Assembly (NCBI RefSeq): GCF_013184805.1
Contig: NZ_JAATNG010000001.1
Span: 2,380,906 to 2,444,905, forward strand
DNA: 64,000 nucleotides
Reading direction: 5' to 3'
Source of the DNA: Pseudoruegeria sp. HB172150
GTDB lineage: Bacteria; Pseudomonadota; Alphaproteobacteria; Rhodobacterales; Rhodobacteraceae
The translations under genes and the position numbers were made by a program. Positions 36,198 through 44,548 of this stretch are shown in pieces; the stretch's first letter is position 1; each line of letters begins with the position of its first letter. Below the pieces are notes generated by a model. It ran no database searches and had not been told where the DNA came from. It was given only the letters and a program-made list of their open reading frames with translations.

Positions 36198-38360
36198 TCA
36201 GAACCGATAGTCCAGCCGTACCCCGATCTCGCGCCGGTCGCCCAGCACAGCCTGAGAGCCGGGACCGCTCTCGTTGACGAAGTACCCCTCGTCCAGCACG
36301 TTGTTGGCATAGACCGTAAGCGACGCCTGGTCCCAGGCATAGCCGGCCTGCAGATCCACCAAAGTGTAGCTGTCATTCATGATCGGCAAACTGTCTTGCG
36401 ACAGCGTCGACAGGAACTGACCGACATGGGTAACCGTGGCGCCGTGGAACCAGCCCGTATCGGCGCCCCAGCGATAGCCTAGCGTCAACGACTGTTCCGG
36501 CGCGCCCGGGAAGCTTTCGCCGGTGTAATCGATACTGGGAAGAACGAAATCGGTGAACTCTGTATGCAGCAGGCCCGCCGAGGCGAACAGGTTCAACCGA
36601 TCGTTGTAGGCATAGTCCAGTTCCAGTTCCGCACCAAAGCTTTCCGACTTCCCGGCGTTGGCGATATAGCCCGACACCGGGTTGCCAGACTCGGCATAGA
36701 TTTCGACCTGCTGGTTGTCCCAGTCCTGGTAGAAGACCGAGGTTGACACGGTCAACGCGCCGTCCATGAGCGTGCCGCGATGGGTCAGTTCCAGATTGCG
36801 GGCCGTTTCCGCATCATAGCTGAAATAGGCGCCGTCGGATGCGCGGACACCCGCGCCGCCCGGACGATACCCTTCCTGGTAGACCAGCGAAACTGTCTGA
36901 TCGTTGGCAAACTCATAGGCGAGGCCGATCTTGGGAATGAAGACGGTGTCTTCGAACGTGGTCTCGGTATCGGTGATCGTGACGAAATCGGACGAGAAGA
37001 GCGCCGTCTGCTCCTGCTTGTAATAGTCGACCCGGCCGCCGGCGATCACGCTCCAGCCGGGAGCGAATTCATATGTGATCTCGCCGAAGGCGGCCAGGTT
37101 GGTGACGTCCGAGGTGTTCCGCGACTGGTCGAAGGTCAGTTGCTGGTAGTCGCGCCAGCTGGAGTTGTTCTCGAGCGCGCCATAAACCCCAGCGACCCAT
37201 CGCATTCCTGCGCCGTCGTCATAGTTCAGGCGGAATTCCTGCGAGAAGATCTCTTGCTTGAATTCGCCTTGGCCCTCCAGGAACTCGCCGAAGTCGATAT
37301 AGAGAGACGGATCCGTGCCGACGTTAATCGAGCGGCGGTCGGTCAGGGAACTGGTCCAGCCTGTCTGGGCGGTGAACTTGAGGAAGTCGCTGACCTCGTG
37401 CGTGACTTCGATGCTGGCGGAGTCTGTTGTGGTTTCACGTACTTCCGCAAATAGAGGCAGGAGATAAACACCTAGCGAGTTGTAGAATGTCGGCAGTAGC
37501 TCCCCGTAGGAGTCGCCGCGCATGTCGTCGTAGCTGACAGACAATGGGCCCGTCCAGGCCGGCCCAACGACAGAGTTCTTGTAGGGACTGTCAAAGGAGT
37601 GACCGTAGCTTAACAGCACCTTGGTCGCCTCGCTTCCGGTTGGCAGCCACAGCAGCCGGCCACGGATATTGTAATACTCGTCGGTCGAGAAATCGTCGTA
37701 CAGCGCGTATTTCTCGTAGGACGGATAGTTGATGTCAGTGTCCTTGGCCGACCACTCACCACTGATCCGGTAGGCCAGTGTTTCACTAAGACCGTCGCCG
37801 AATGCGATGCCGACCTGGCGGTGGTTGTTTTCGCCGTAGGTCAGCTGGATGTGGCCCGATTTCTCAAAATCCGGCTCGACCGTGCGCAGATAGACCGCGC
37901 CCGCCAGGCCCGCACGCCCAGTGAGCGTTGAGGTCGGGCCGCGGTAGATCTCGACCTGCTCAACGTCAAAAAGGCCGCGAAAGCCTCGGCGCGCGGATTC
38001 CACAGTCTGCGGTGCGCCATCGACATACAGCGTCGCCAGCGGGGCGCCTATTCCGCCCGGGGTTTGTCCCTCGGAGTTGATGCCCCGAATGACGAAACCG
38101 CTCTCCACGGTCGGTCCGGGCATGACGTTGGCGACCTTGCCAAAGACGTCCTGAAACGTGAACAGAGCGGGCGTGTCCAGCGCCTCTTCGTCCAGAACCG
38201 CGACAGAGGCGGTCGAGTCCTCGATGACGCTGGCCGACCGGTCGCCGTAGAGATAGACTACGCCCAGGAACTCTGCATCCCCGCTCTGAGCAAGTGCCGC
38301 ACCGGTTGTAAGCGCCGAAATTCCATACGAAAGCATGGCAGCCGATTTCACTGACCGCAT
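36198..38360 (-). CDS. TonB-dependent outer-membrane siderophore receptor
   Basis: A 720-residue receptor. A signal peptide (MLSYGISALTTGAALAQS) precedes the plug domain (about 30-165: ALDTPALFTFQDVFGKV, GFVIRGINSEG, VEIYRGPTSTLTGRAGLAG). The remainder is a 22-strand-type barrel with aromatic-rich strands, ending in GVRLDYRF with the terminal Phe needed for outer-membrane assembly. There is no N-terminal STN signalling domain, so it is not a FecA-type signal transducer. ATG at 38360 has AAGGGGG upstream. It belongs with the adjacent ABC genes; the substrate is probably a ferric siderophore. Confidence 0.94.
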   Translation of the reverse strand: MRSVKSAAMLSYGISALTTGAALAQSGDAEFLGVVYLYGDRSASVIEDSTASVAVLDEEALDTPALFTFQDVFGKVANVMPGPTVESGFVIRGINSEGQTPGGIGAPLATLYVDGAPQTVESARRGFRGLFDVEQVEIYRGPTSTLTGRAGLAGAVYLRTVEPDFEKSGHIQLTYGENNHRQVGIAFGDGLSETLAYRISGEWSAKDTDINYPSYEKYALYDDFSTDEYYNIRGRLLWLPTGSEATKVLLSYGHSFDSPYKNSVVGPAWTGPLSVSYDDMRGDSYGELLPTFYNSLGVYLLPLFAEVRETTTDSASIEVTHEVSDFLKFTAQTGWTSSLTDRRSINVGTDPSLYIDFGEFLEGQGEFKQEIFSQEFRLNYDDGAGMRWVAGVYGALENNSSWRDYQQLTFDQSRNTSDVTNLAAFGEITYEFAPGWSVIAGGRVDYYKQEQTALFSSDFVTITDTETTFEDTVFIPKIGLAYEFANDQTVSLVYQEGYRPGGAGVRASDGAYFSYDAETARNLELTHRGTLMDGALTVSTSVFYQDWDNQQVEIYAESGNPVSGYIANAGKSESFGAELELDYAYNDRLNLFASAGLLHTEFTDFVLPSIDYTGESFPGAPEQSLTLGYRWGADTGWFHGATVTHVGQFLSTLSQDSLPIMNDSYTLVDLQAGYAWDQASLTVYANNVLDEGYFVNESGPGSQAVLGDRREIGVRLDYRF

Positions 38361-38410
38361 GACGTTCCCCCTTAGATGACGTCCAATTGCTAGCGGTCTG
38401 GCTGGCTGGT

Positions 38411-38425
38411 TGATAATTTCAGTCA
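38411..38425. promoter_or_regulatory. Candidate iron-responsive site (TGA-N9-TCA)
   Basis: The 15-base sequence TGATAATTTCAGTCA lies 50 bases upstream of the TonB receptor start. It matches the TGA-N9-TCA shape reported for RirA/IscR-type iron boxes of Alphaproteobacteria. One such short match is weak evidence, but the position next to an iron-uptake gene is right. Confidence 0.35.
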
Positions 38426-38508
38426 GGTATTTGAGCGGGTCAAGAGACGGAACGCATGGTCGAGTTATCGCCCGCGACTGTTGCGGATAATGCACATGTG
38501 GCATTGCG

Positions 38509-39303
38509 CTACTGCGGGGCGCGCGGCAGGCAGACAGGTGCACCGGTTTCGGGATTTGTCACCACCAGCGCAGACAATCCGAAGACTTGGGCAAGCGTCG
38601 CCTCGGTAAGCGCTTCACGGGGCGTTCCGCGCGCGCGAATTTCGCCCTCGCGCATCAGCACTACCTCCCCTGCGAATTCCGCTGCTAGGTTCAGATCGTG
38701 CAGCACGGTAACCACAGTCTTGCCCGCTTCAGACAGCGCGCGGATTAACCCCAGGACTTCAAGCTGATGCGCCGGATCGAGGAACGTGGTCGGCTCGTCA
38801 AGCAGCAGGATCTCCCCCTGCTGCGCCAGCGTCATTGCGATCCAGGCGCGTTGCCGCTGGCCGCCCGAAAGGGTTTCCATCGCCCGATCCGCCAGATGCG
38901 CTGTCCCCGTCATCTCCAGCGCTTCGTCGACCGCCGCCTGATCCGAGCTCGACCACATGGAAAACAGACCGCGATGCGGGTACCGTCCCTGCCGGACCAG
39001 ATCCCCCACCGTAAGGCGCTCCGGAGCGACCGAGTTCTGAGCCAGCACGCTCACAACTCTCGCCAGCGCCTTACTGCCCATTCTGGCAATCGGCCGCCCA
39101 CCCAGTGTCACCTCACCCCTTTCGGCCTTCTGCAATCCGGCGAGCGTGCGCAGCAGCGTGGACTTGCCGCAGCCATTCGGGCCTAGGATCGCGGTCAAAC
39201 GGCCGGGTGCGACCGCAAAATCAACACCGCGCACCACCGGCGCGCCGCCATAGCCGGCCCAAAGATCCTGCGCCGTCAATATGGCGCCAGCCGAGTTATT
39301 CAT
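38509..39303 (-). CDS. Ferric-siderophore ABC transporter, ATP-binding protein
   Basis: A 264-residue FecE/FhuC-type ATPase. Walker A is GPNGCGKST, the Q-loop region is VSVLAQNSVAPERLTV, the signature is LSGGQRQR, Walker B is ILLLDEPTTFLD and the H-loop is VTVLHDLNLA. It would energise the two permeases encoded just upstream. Its ATG at 39303 lies eight bases inside the end of the preceding permease gene, indicating coupling. The receptor gene lies about 150 bases downstream on the same strand with its own likely promoter. Confidence 0.95.
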   Translation of the reverse strand: MNNSAGAILTAQDLWAGYGGAPVVRGVDFAVAPGRLTAILGPNGCGKSTLLRTLAGLQKAERGEVTLGGRPIARMGSKALARVVSVLAQNSVAPERLTVGDLVRQGRYPHRGLFSMWSSSDQAAVDEALEMTGTAHLADRAMETLSGGQRQRAWIAMTLAQQGEILLLDEPTTFLDPAHQLEVLGLIRALSEAGKTVVTVLHDLNLAAEFAGEVVLMREGEIRARGTPREALTEATLAQVFGLSALVVTNPETGAPVCLPRAPQ

Positions 39304-40273
39304 TCCGCCGTGTCCATAGAAGCCAGCCGAAGAACGGTGCGCCCAGGATCGCCGTCATCACCCCGACGGGCAATTGCACCGGTGCCAGGAGCCGGCGTGC
39401 GGCAATATCAGCCAGAAGCACCAGGATTGCCCCGGTCAGCGCCGCGGCCGGTATCAGCAGCCGATGGGATGCGCCAACGATCTTACGTGCAATATGCGGC
39501 GCGGCCAGACCAACGAATGCGACCGGTCCGGTCGCGGCCACGGCCGCCCCTGCCAGGGCCGCGCAGGCGAGAATGATCACCCCGCGCATCAGGTCCACAT
39601 TCTGCCCCAGTCCCTGGCCCACCTCGTCTCCCATGCGGAATAGGTCCAGTTCGCGCGCCAGCCCCCAGAGCACCGCGAAGGGCAGAACCGACCAGGCAGC
39701 CAAAGTCACGACCTTGGGCCAGCGGCTATCCTGGAGGCTACCAGCCAGCCAGGTCATGGCTCGCTGCGCTGCCGCTACGTCTCCCATAAGCGAGACGAAG
39801 GTTGCCGCAGCGCCGGCCAGCGCGCCAAGCCCGATGCCGATCAGGATGATCCGCAGCGAGGATGTGCCTTCGCGCCACGCCAGCGCGTATATCAGCACCG
39901 ACATCCCCAGCGCACCGGCAAAGCTGAGCACAGGCATCAGCCTGTCGGGAAGGGTGCCGGTCTCGACGATCACGATCACTGCCATCAGCGCGGCGCCGGA
40001 ATTGATGCCGATCAGCCCCGGCTCGGCCAGCGGATTGCGCATGATCGCCTGTGTCGCCGTTCCGGCGACCGCCAGCGCCGCACCGACAAGCAGCGCCATG
40101 ATCGCACGCGGCAGGCGCAAATCGTTGACGATCATCGCCACATACGGCGGCGCGGTCTCGGGCGCAGTCAGCGCCGAAATTACGTCGCGCGGCGCGAGGT
40201 TCAACTCACCCATCGCCACACTGGCGACCATCGCTGCGGCCAGCACCACGATAAGGACAGCAAAGCGCGTCAC
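39296..40273 (-). CDS. Iron-siderophore ABC permease, FecCD family (second)
   Basis: A 325-residue inner-membrane permease with GTG start at 40273 overlapping the first permease's stop (GTGA). FecCD landmarks are RLPRAIMALLVGAALAVAGT, QAIMRNPLAEPGLIGINSGA, the EAA-like coupling loop GLAAPHIARKIVGASHRLLIP and the C-terminal GVMTAILGAPFFGWLL. It pairs with the preceding permease to form the BtuC/FecCD-type channel. Confidence 0.95.
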   Translation of the reverse strand: MTRFAVLIVVLAAAMVASVAMGELNLAPRDVISALTAPETAPPYVAMIVNDLRLPRAIMALLVGAALAVAGTATQAIMRNPLAEPGLIGINSGAALMAVIVIVETGTLPDRLMPVLSFAGALGMSVLIYALAWREGTSSLRIILIGIGLGALAGAAATFVSLMGDVAAAQRAMTWLAGSLQDSRWPKVVTLAAWSVLPFAVLWGLARELDLFRMGDEVGQGLGQNVDLMRGVIILACAALAGAAVAATGPVAFVGLAAPHIARKIVGASHRLLIPAAALTGAILVLLADIAARRLLAPVQLPVGVMTAILGAPFFGWLLWTRRNE

Positions 40274-41316
40274 GCCGCTGCCCCCGTCGCATTGTTGCGC
40301 CCGGTCCTGCGGCGGGCCAGGTGGATGAAGAACGGCGCCCCTATCACAGCCATGGTCACACCGACGGGAATGTCGCGGTCCAAGAGAGCCCGCGGCAGCG
40401 TATCCGCCAGCAGCGTCAACATAGCTCCGCCCAGGAGGCAAAGCGGGATCGTCCAGCGATAATCCGGCCCCGCCGACATGCGCGCAATATGCGGCACTAC
40501 CAGCCCGACGAATCCCAGCGGGCCGGCTACCACCACGGCCGTTCCCGCCAATGCCACGACGATCGCCGCCGAAACCGCGCGCCACAGCGCCAGGTTCTGC
40601 CCCAGCCCCCGCGCGATCTCTGCGCCAAGGCTGAGCGAGGTGAACTGCGATGCCAGGCTGACGGCCACCGCAAGTGCCACCAGAAGGTAGGACATCATCG
40701 GCAATACATCCGCCATGCGCCGGTTCTTGAGCGATCCGGCGGTCCAGAACCGCACCTCGTCCAGTGTACCGGAATCGTGCAGCAGGACGGTGGTGGTCAG
40801 CGAGATCAACAAACTGCCGACGACCACCCCGGCCAGTACCAGCTTGACCGGTGTCGTTCCAGACCGTCCCACCGAGCCCAGAGCATAGACCGCCAGAGCC
40901 GCGGTCGCCGCGCCCAGGAAGCCAACCCAGACCAGCTCGGGACCCGCCGGGATCCGGGTCAGGGACAACACCGTGACGATGGCGAAGGCCGCGCCCGCGT
41001 TCACGCCCAGAAGTCCCGGGTCGGCCAGCGGGTTGCCAGTCAGCGCCTGCATGATTGCGCCCGCGACTGCCAGCGCCGAACCCGCCGACAGTGCTGCCAG
41101 AAGCCGCGGCAGCCGCACCTGGAACAGAACAATACTGTCGCGCGACGCGCCGTATGGGTCGGTCAGCGCGGTTATCAGGTCTCTCAGCGGGATCGCGGAA
41201 GCACCGACCGTCAACGACCAAAGCGAAAGCGCCACCAGCGCCAACGCCAACATCAACAATACCAGACCGCGGCCGCTCCCCCGGTGTGCGATGGCTTTAG
41301 CGTGTGCCGATGACAT
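40270..41316 (-). CDS. Iron-siderophore ABC permease, FecCD family (first)
   Basis: A 348-residue paralogue of the following permease: RLPRLLAALSAGSALAVAGA, QALTGNPLADPGLLGVNAGAA, the coupling loop GLVVPHIARMSAGPDYRWTIP and GVTMAVIGAPFFIHL. The start is ATG at 41316, inside the last 20 bases of the binding-protein gene. Two different FecCD permeases in tandem indicate a heterodimeric channel as in FecCD or FhuB-like systems. Confidence 0.95.
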   Translation of the reverse strand: MSSAHAKAIAHRGSGRGLVLLMLALALVALSLWSLTVGASAIPLRDLITALTDPYGASRDSIVLFQVRLPRLLAALSAGSALAVAGAIMQALTGNPLADPGLLGVNAGAAFAIVTVLSLTRIPAGPELVWVGFLGAATAALAVYALGSVGRSGTTPVKLVLAGVVVGSLLISLTTTVLLHDSGTLDEVRFWTAGSLKNRRMADVLPMMSYLLVALAVAVSLASQFTSLSLGAEIARGLGQNLALWRAVSAAIVVALAGTAVVVAGPLGFVGLVVPHIARMSAGPDYRWTIPLCLLGGAMLTLLADTLPRALLDRDIPVGVTMAVIGAPFFIHLARRRTGRNNATGAAA

Positions 41317-42238
41317 ATGTCTCGATATCGTCCAGGACCCGGTGCGCCGCACGCAGCCCGTTGAATTCCATCCAGGTGCCGTGATCAATGCGATGGACAC
41401 GGCCCGCCTTTACAGCTGGCAGCATCTGCCAAAGCGGATGGTTCAGCACCTCTTCGTACCGCCCGTCGGTGTCGGACGTATTGGTGCCGCCGATAATGTA
41501 AAGCAGCACGTCGCCATCAAGCTGCGCCAGTTCCTCCCAGTCGGGGCGGTGCATGCCGATCGGGGCCAGCGCGGTCTCGTAGTCGCTGCGCCGCACGCCC
41601 GCTTCGTCAAGAAGCGCAAAGGGCGCGTAGCCGTCGGGGCCGCCGCGATACACTTGGAAATCCCACGAGGTAATGCGAAGGATGGACACGTTCACATCGT
41701 CTGGCACGCGTCTTCGCACGTCCTCCAGCCGCACGTCGAAGTCGGCAAGCATCTCGTCGACCTCGGCCTCTGCGCCACTCAGCCGCGCCAGTGTCCTGTA
41801 ATAGGCGCGCCAGTCCACCTCGGTTTCCAGCATGGTCGGCGCGATCTGCGACAACATCGGATAGTAGGTGGAGGCAAGGCCCTCATCGCCGGTCATTGCG
41901 ATGATCAGATCCGGCTGCAACGCCACCAGGCGCTCCATGCTCGGATCCGTGACGAACCCGAGATTGACGACGCCCAGTTCTTCCGCCTTGCCCAGAAGTT
42001 CTTCGTCCCCCATGTCGGTCAGCGGAGCGCCGACAATTGGCAGACCGACATCAATGCCGATGCCCAAGCTGAAACTCGGATCCATCACAACCACGCGCTG
42101 CGGTGGCTCCTCAAGGCACAGCGGCGCGGAATAGATCGACTCGCTATCAAGTAAGATGCCGTCGCATTGCTGCGCTGCCGCCAGATGCGGCCAGATGACC
42201 AGTATTCCCGGCAAGAGTACACGGGCGATCCGTTTCAC
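41297..42238 (-). CDS. Periplasmic iron-siderophore binding protein (FecB/BtuF-like)
   Basis: A 313-residue class III binding protein. The signal peptide is MKRIARVLLPGILVIWPHLA with cleavage near AAAQ. Two lobes are joined by a helix: RVVVMDPSFSLGIGIDVGLP, then VALQPDLIIAMTGDEG (the usual LxPDLII motif), and the C-terminal NHPLWQMLPAVKAGRVHRID. It delivers ferric siderophore to the FecCD permeases encoded immediately downstream. It is the first gene of the five-gene import set and likely has the operon promoter in the gap upstream. Confidence 0.93.
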   Translation of the reverse strand: MKRIARVLLPGILVIWPHLAAAQQCDGILLDSESIYSAPLCLEEPPQRVVVMDPSFSLGIGIDVGLPIVGAPLTDMGDEELLGKAEELGVVNLGFVTDPSMERLVALQPDLIIAMTGDEGLASTYYPMLSQIAPTMLETEVDWRAYYRTLARLSGAEAEVDEMLADFDVRLEDVRRRVPDDVNVSILRITSWDFQVYRGGPDGYAPFALLDEAGVRRSDYETALAPIGMHRPDWEELAQLDGDVLLYIIGGTNTSDTDGRYEEVLNHPLWQMLPAVKAGRVHRIDHGTWMEFNGLRAAHRVLDDIETYVIGTR

Positions 42239-42440
42239 GGCAGAAGACCTCCGGCCAATGCTTCGAACTTACTGGCTGGGGGTGGATCCGCGGTGTCCCG
42301 TGCCGCCCGTGGCTGCTACCGACGCATATGCGAGACCGTTTCCGACTGTCAACGGCACGTTGACGGCGGCTCAGGCAGTGATGTCACGGCTCAATGGATC
42401 AAGGAAACAGAAGAGTGGCTGCGATACCTTGAGCCTGCGC

Positions 42441-42478
42441 GGCTGCGAGCCTAGGGTTCAAATCCCGTCTTCGCTCTG
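42441..42478 (+). repeat. tRNA-3'-like fragment (class II type), possible attachment scar
   Basis: A short GGCT-GCG-AGCC hairpin resembling a long variable arm is followed by a T-arm-like GGG-TTCAAAT-CCC and CTTCGCT. There is no CCA and no 5' half nearby. It resembles the 3' part of a Ser/Leu-type tRNA left at an integration site. Chance resemblance is possible. Confidence 0.3.
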
Positions 42479-42741
42479 AATGACGGCGAGCGTGTCCAAA
42501 GCATCTGCGACAATTGCGGCAACCTGGGCGGCTCTGGTTGCCGGGCTTCGGCCTCGATCCAGTGGTCGCAGGCTGCACGGTCAATACTCCAACGAGACTC
42601 GCCAATCACCGGGAACAAACACGGCAGCCTCTCACTCACCCGGAACTCTAAGGCTGGTCCACGGCTTCCACCAATCGCGACTCCAGCAAAATGCCCCAGA
42701 TCAGCCTCCCCATAACGGGCTTTATGCCTGCACCGGAACAC
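42451..42741 (-). pseudogene. Possible remnant of a small AlpA/excisionase-like DNA-binding protein
   Basis: A 96-codon frame whose middle part (FPVIGESRWSIDRAACDHWI, then EAEA) resembles the end of AlpA/MerR-type excisionases, where a FPxPxxIGxRxxRW-DVDxWIEA pattern is usual. The N-terminal half has no clear helix-turn-helix, and the frame stops inside the tRNA-like fragment. It may be a frameshifted remnant. Low confidence. Confidence 0.25.
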
Positions 42742-43237
42742 CGAGGATCGGAGTACGGACCTCCGAATCCGCAGGGCCAGGCCCCCACAACCGGAAAACT
42801 CCCGTTCTGTTTCAACCGCTTGTTACAATACGGCCCGACAACGCGGCAAATGTCGGCAAGTGTCTCTTCCGCCGAGTTTGGTCAAATTAGGGGTCAAGTT
42901 ATCCGACCATTCGCCAATCCGACCGAGCGGATGCCGCCGATCTCTGCTTCGTACCATATGGGCAGAAAAACTGTTCAATATACTAATGATAAATATGTTG
43001 CCGTGACCTGAATCGGCACCTAGCTTAGTCCCTTCGCCACCACGTGCGCCCGTATTGATGGATTCTGTACGGTTGGTTTGTCTCTTTCGTTCAGGGTCAA
43101 TACCCTTCACGCAGCCGCGCTGCCATTGGCGAAGAGTGAGTGAGAAGTCAAAGAACAGATTTTCGCAACTGGCTCCGCGGTTCCCTCAGGGAGCCAGCAC
43201 AGTCGCCCATGCATAATCAGACCACATCCGCCTCCGG

Positions 43238-44398
43238 TCATACCGCCCGGCGCCCGTTTCTATATGGATTTCCTGCCGAGGCATGGGCGCCGGTGAAGAA
43301 GCGTTCGAATACGGGTAGGCTGGCCGCGCCCAGAACACCGGAACTGGGCCCTAGATGCGACGCGCGGAACGGGGCATTCGGAAGATGCCGGGACGGTCCG
43401 GGGAGTTCAATTCCCGACAAGCGTTCGATAAGGCAGGAGTTGAACCGGTCGGGAAGGCGACCGCCAATGACTATAGCTTCAGGATCCAGGAAGGCAGTGA
43501 CAAAGCGACCGAGATCGGCGAGTTGCTCAGCAGCGCGATCCAGCCAGACCTCGATGGCCGGTTCCGCCGTGACCGGCATTTCCGCCAGATCGGCAATATC
43601 CGTTATCGCGAATCCCTCGCGCTTCAGAAACTCGACCAGGTCCTGGCCGGAAGGACGGGGCTGATCGTAGGGAAACAGCACGCCAGGCTTTGACGCGTTT
43701 CCGTGCGCGCCACGGTACAGCTTGCCGTTGATGATCGCGCCTCCGCCGACGCCATGCCCGATATGGACAAAGAAGAATGTGTCGTAGCCGGAGCCGCAGC
43801 CGTATAGGAACTCTCCAAGCGCAGCGCAGGCGCCATCCGTGTCAAAGCTGCAACCGAACCCAAGTGCCTTTGTAAAATCCGAGCCCAACGCCCTCTGGTC
43901 GAGTTCCGGAAACGACTCGTGTGCCAGCAACACCTCGCCATCCTCGGAAAATCCACCGGGAAGGGAGAATCCGGCCCCGACTAGCCTACGGCGCGAGATA
44001 TTCCGAGCTTTCAGGGCCGCCTCAACTCTCTCGGCAGTCAGCTCGGCAATCGTGTCCATGGTAATCTGCTCGATCTCCACAGTATCGACCCACACGATTG
44101 TTCCGGCCAGATCCACCACGGCCAGATCGAACCGGCCGCGCATGAAGTTCACCCCGACTGTGTAGACCTGCCCCGGACGTACGGTCAGGTTCTTTCTCGG
44201 CTGCCCTAGCCCGCCGGACCTTTCGGCTTTTTCCGCGAAAATGCCAAGTTCCACGAACCGGGACACCAGGCGAGACACAGTGGTCGGAGTTAGCCCAGTC
44301 GCTTCTGAAATCGTCGCGCGCGATGGATTCGGCCCCCGCAGAACAATTTCGAAAAGCTGCCGTTCGTTGAAGGTCAGAGGCTCGCTCAGGTCGATCAT
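43238..44398 (-). CDS. ROK-family transcriptional regulator
   Basis: A 386-residue regulator. An N-terminal winged helix-turn-helix (about 25-70: ATISEATGLTPTTVSRLVSR) is followed by a ROK sugar-kinase-like domain (about 80-370) with DTDGACAALGEFLYG and IGHGVGGGAIINGKLYRGAHG. The usual ROK zinc motif (GH...CxCGxxGCxE) after the GAHG segment is missing, replaced by NASKPGVLFPYDQPRPSG, so the domain probably binds ligand without the structural zinc. It is divergent from the ABC operon across a 150-base gap holding a palindrome and most likely represses that operon in response to a sugar or sugar derivative. Confidence 0.9.
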   Translation of the reverse strand: MIDLSEPLTFNERQLFEIVLRGPNPSRATISEATGLTPTTVSRLVSRFVELGIFAEKAERSGGLGQPRKNLTVRPGQVYTVGVNFMRGRFDLAVVDLAGTIVWVDTVEIEQITMDTIAELTAERVEAALKARNISRRRLVGAGFSLPGGFSEDGEVLLAHESFPELDQRALGSDFTKALGFGCSFDTDGACAALGEFLYGCGSGYDTFFFVHIGHGVGGGAIINGKLYRGAHGNASKPGVLFPYDQPRPSGQDLVEFLKREGFAITDIADLAEMPVTAEPAIEVWLDRAAEQLADLGRFVTAFLDPEAIVIGGRLPDRFNSCLIERLSGIELPGPSRHLPNAPFRASHLGPSSGVLGAASLPVFERFFTGAHASAGNPYRNGRRAV

Positions 44399-44450
44399 TC
44401 CGATTTCATAGTCAGGATTCCCGATACGGGCCAGAGCCCGGTTTAAAAAA

Positions 44451-44468
44451 TTAAATTGCGCAATGTAA
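44451..44468. promoter_or_regulatory. Palindromic operator candidate in the ROK/ABC divergent promoter
   Basis: The 18-base sequence TTAAATTGCGCAATGTAA is an inverted repeat matching at 8 of 9 positions per arm with a perfect ATTGCGCAAT centre. It lies in the AT-rich gap 53 bases from the ROK start and 81 bases from the ABC start. The form fits NagC/Mlc-like ROK operators, which are also AT-rich dyads with a GC centre. Confidence 0.55.
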
Positions 44469-44548
44469 ATTAGTTGTCACAGAATCGGAGTATGACGTGT
44501 CTTACCGGGCGCCAGTGGCGTTCGACCATGAAACAAAGGACCTCGCCA

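Larger units (their letters stand above)
42239..43237. other. Gene-poor 1-kb region between siderophore and ROK loci
   Basis: About one kilobase without a convincing intact gene. It holds a minus-strand frame with an AlpA-like stretch (42451-42741) that ends inside a tRNA-like 3' fragment (42441-42478). The remainder up to 43237 is lower in GC, especially near 42960-43010. The pattern suggests a decayed integration or recombination scar. The siderophore operon promoter should lie near 42240-42330. Confidence 0.5.

Noticed and set aside
39296..41221. One 641-codon frame covering both permease genes
   Set aside because: The N-terminal half is out of frame with the first permease and meaningless. 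The real second permease starts at GTG 40273.
42823..43110. Minus-strand frame in the 42-43 kb gap
   Set aside because: No ribosome site, no recognisable domain, and basic low-complexity composition.
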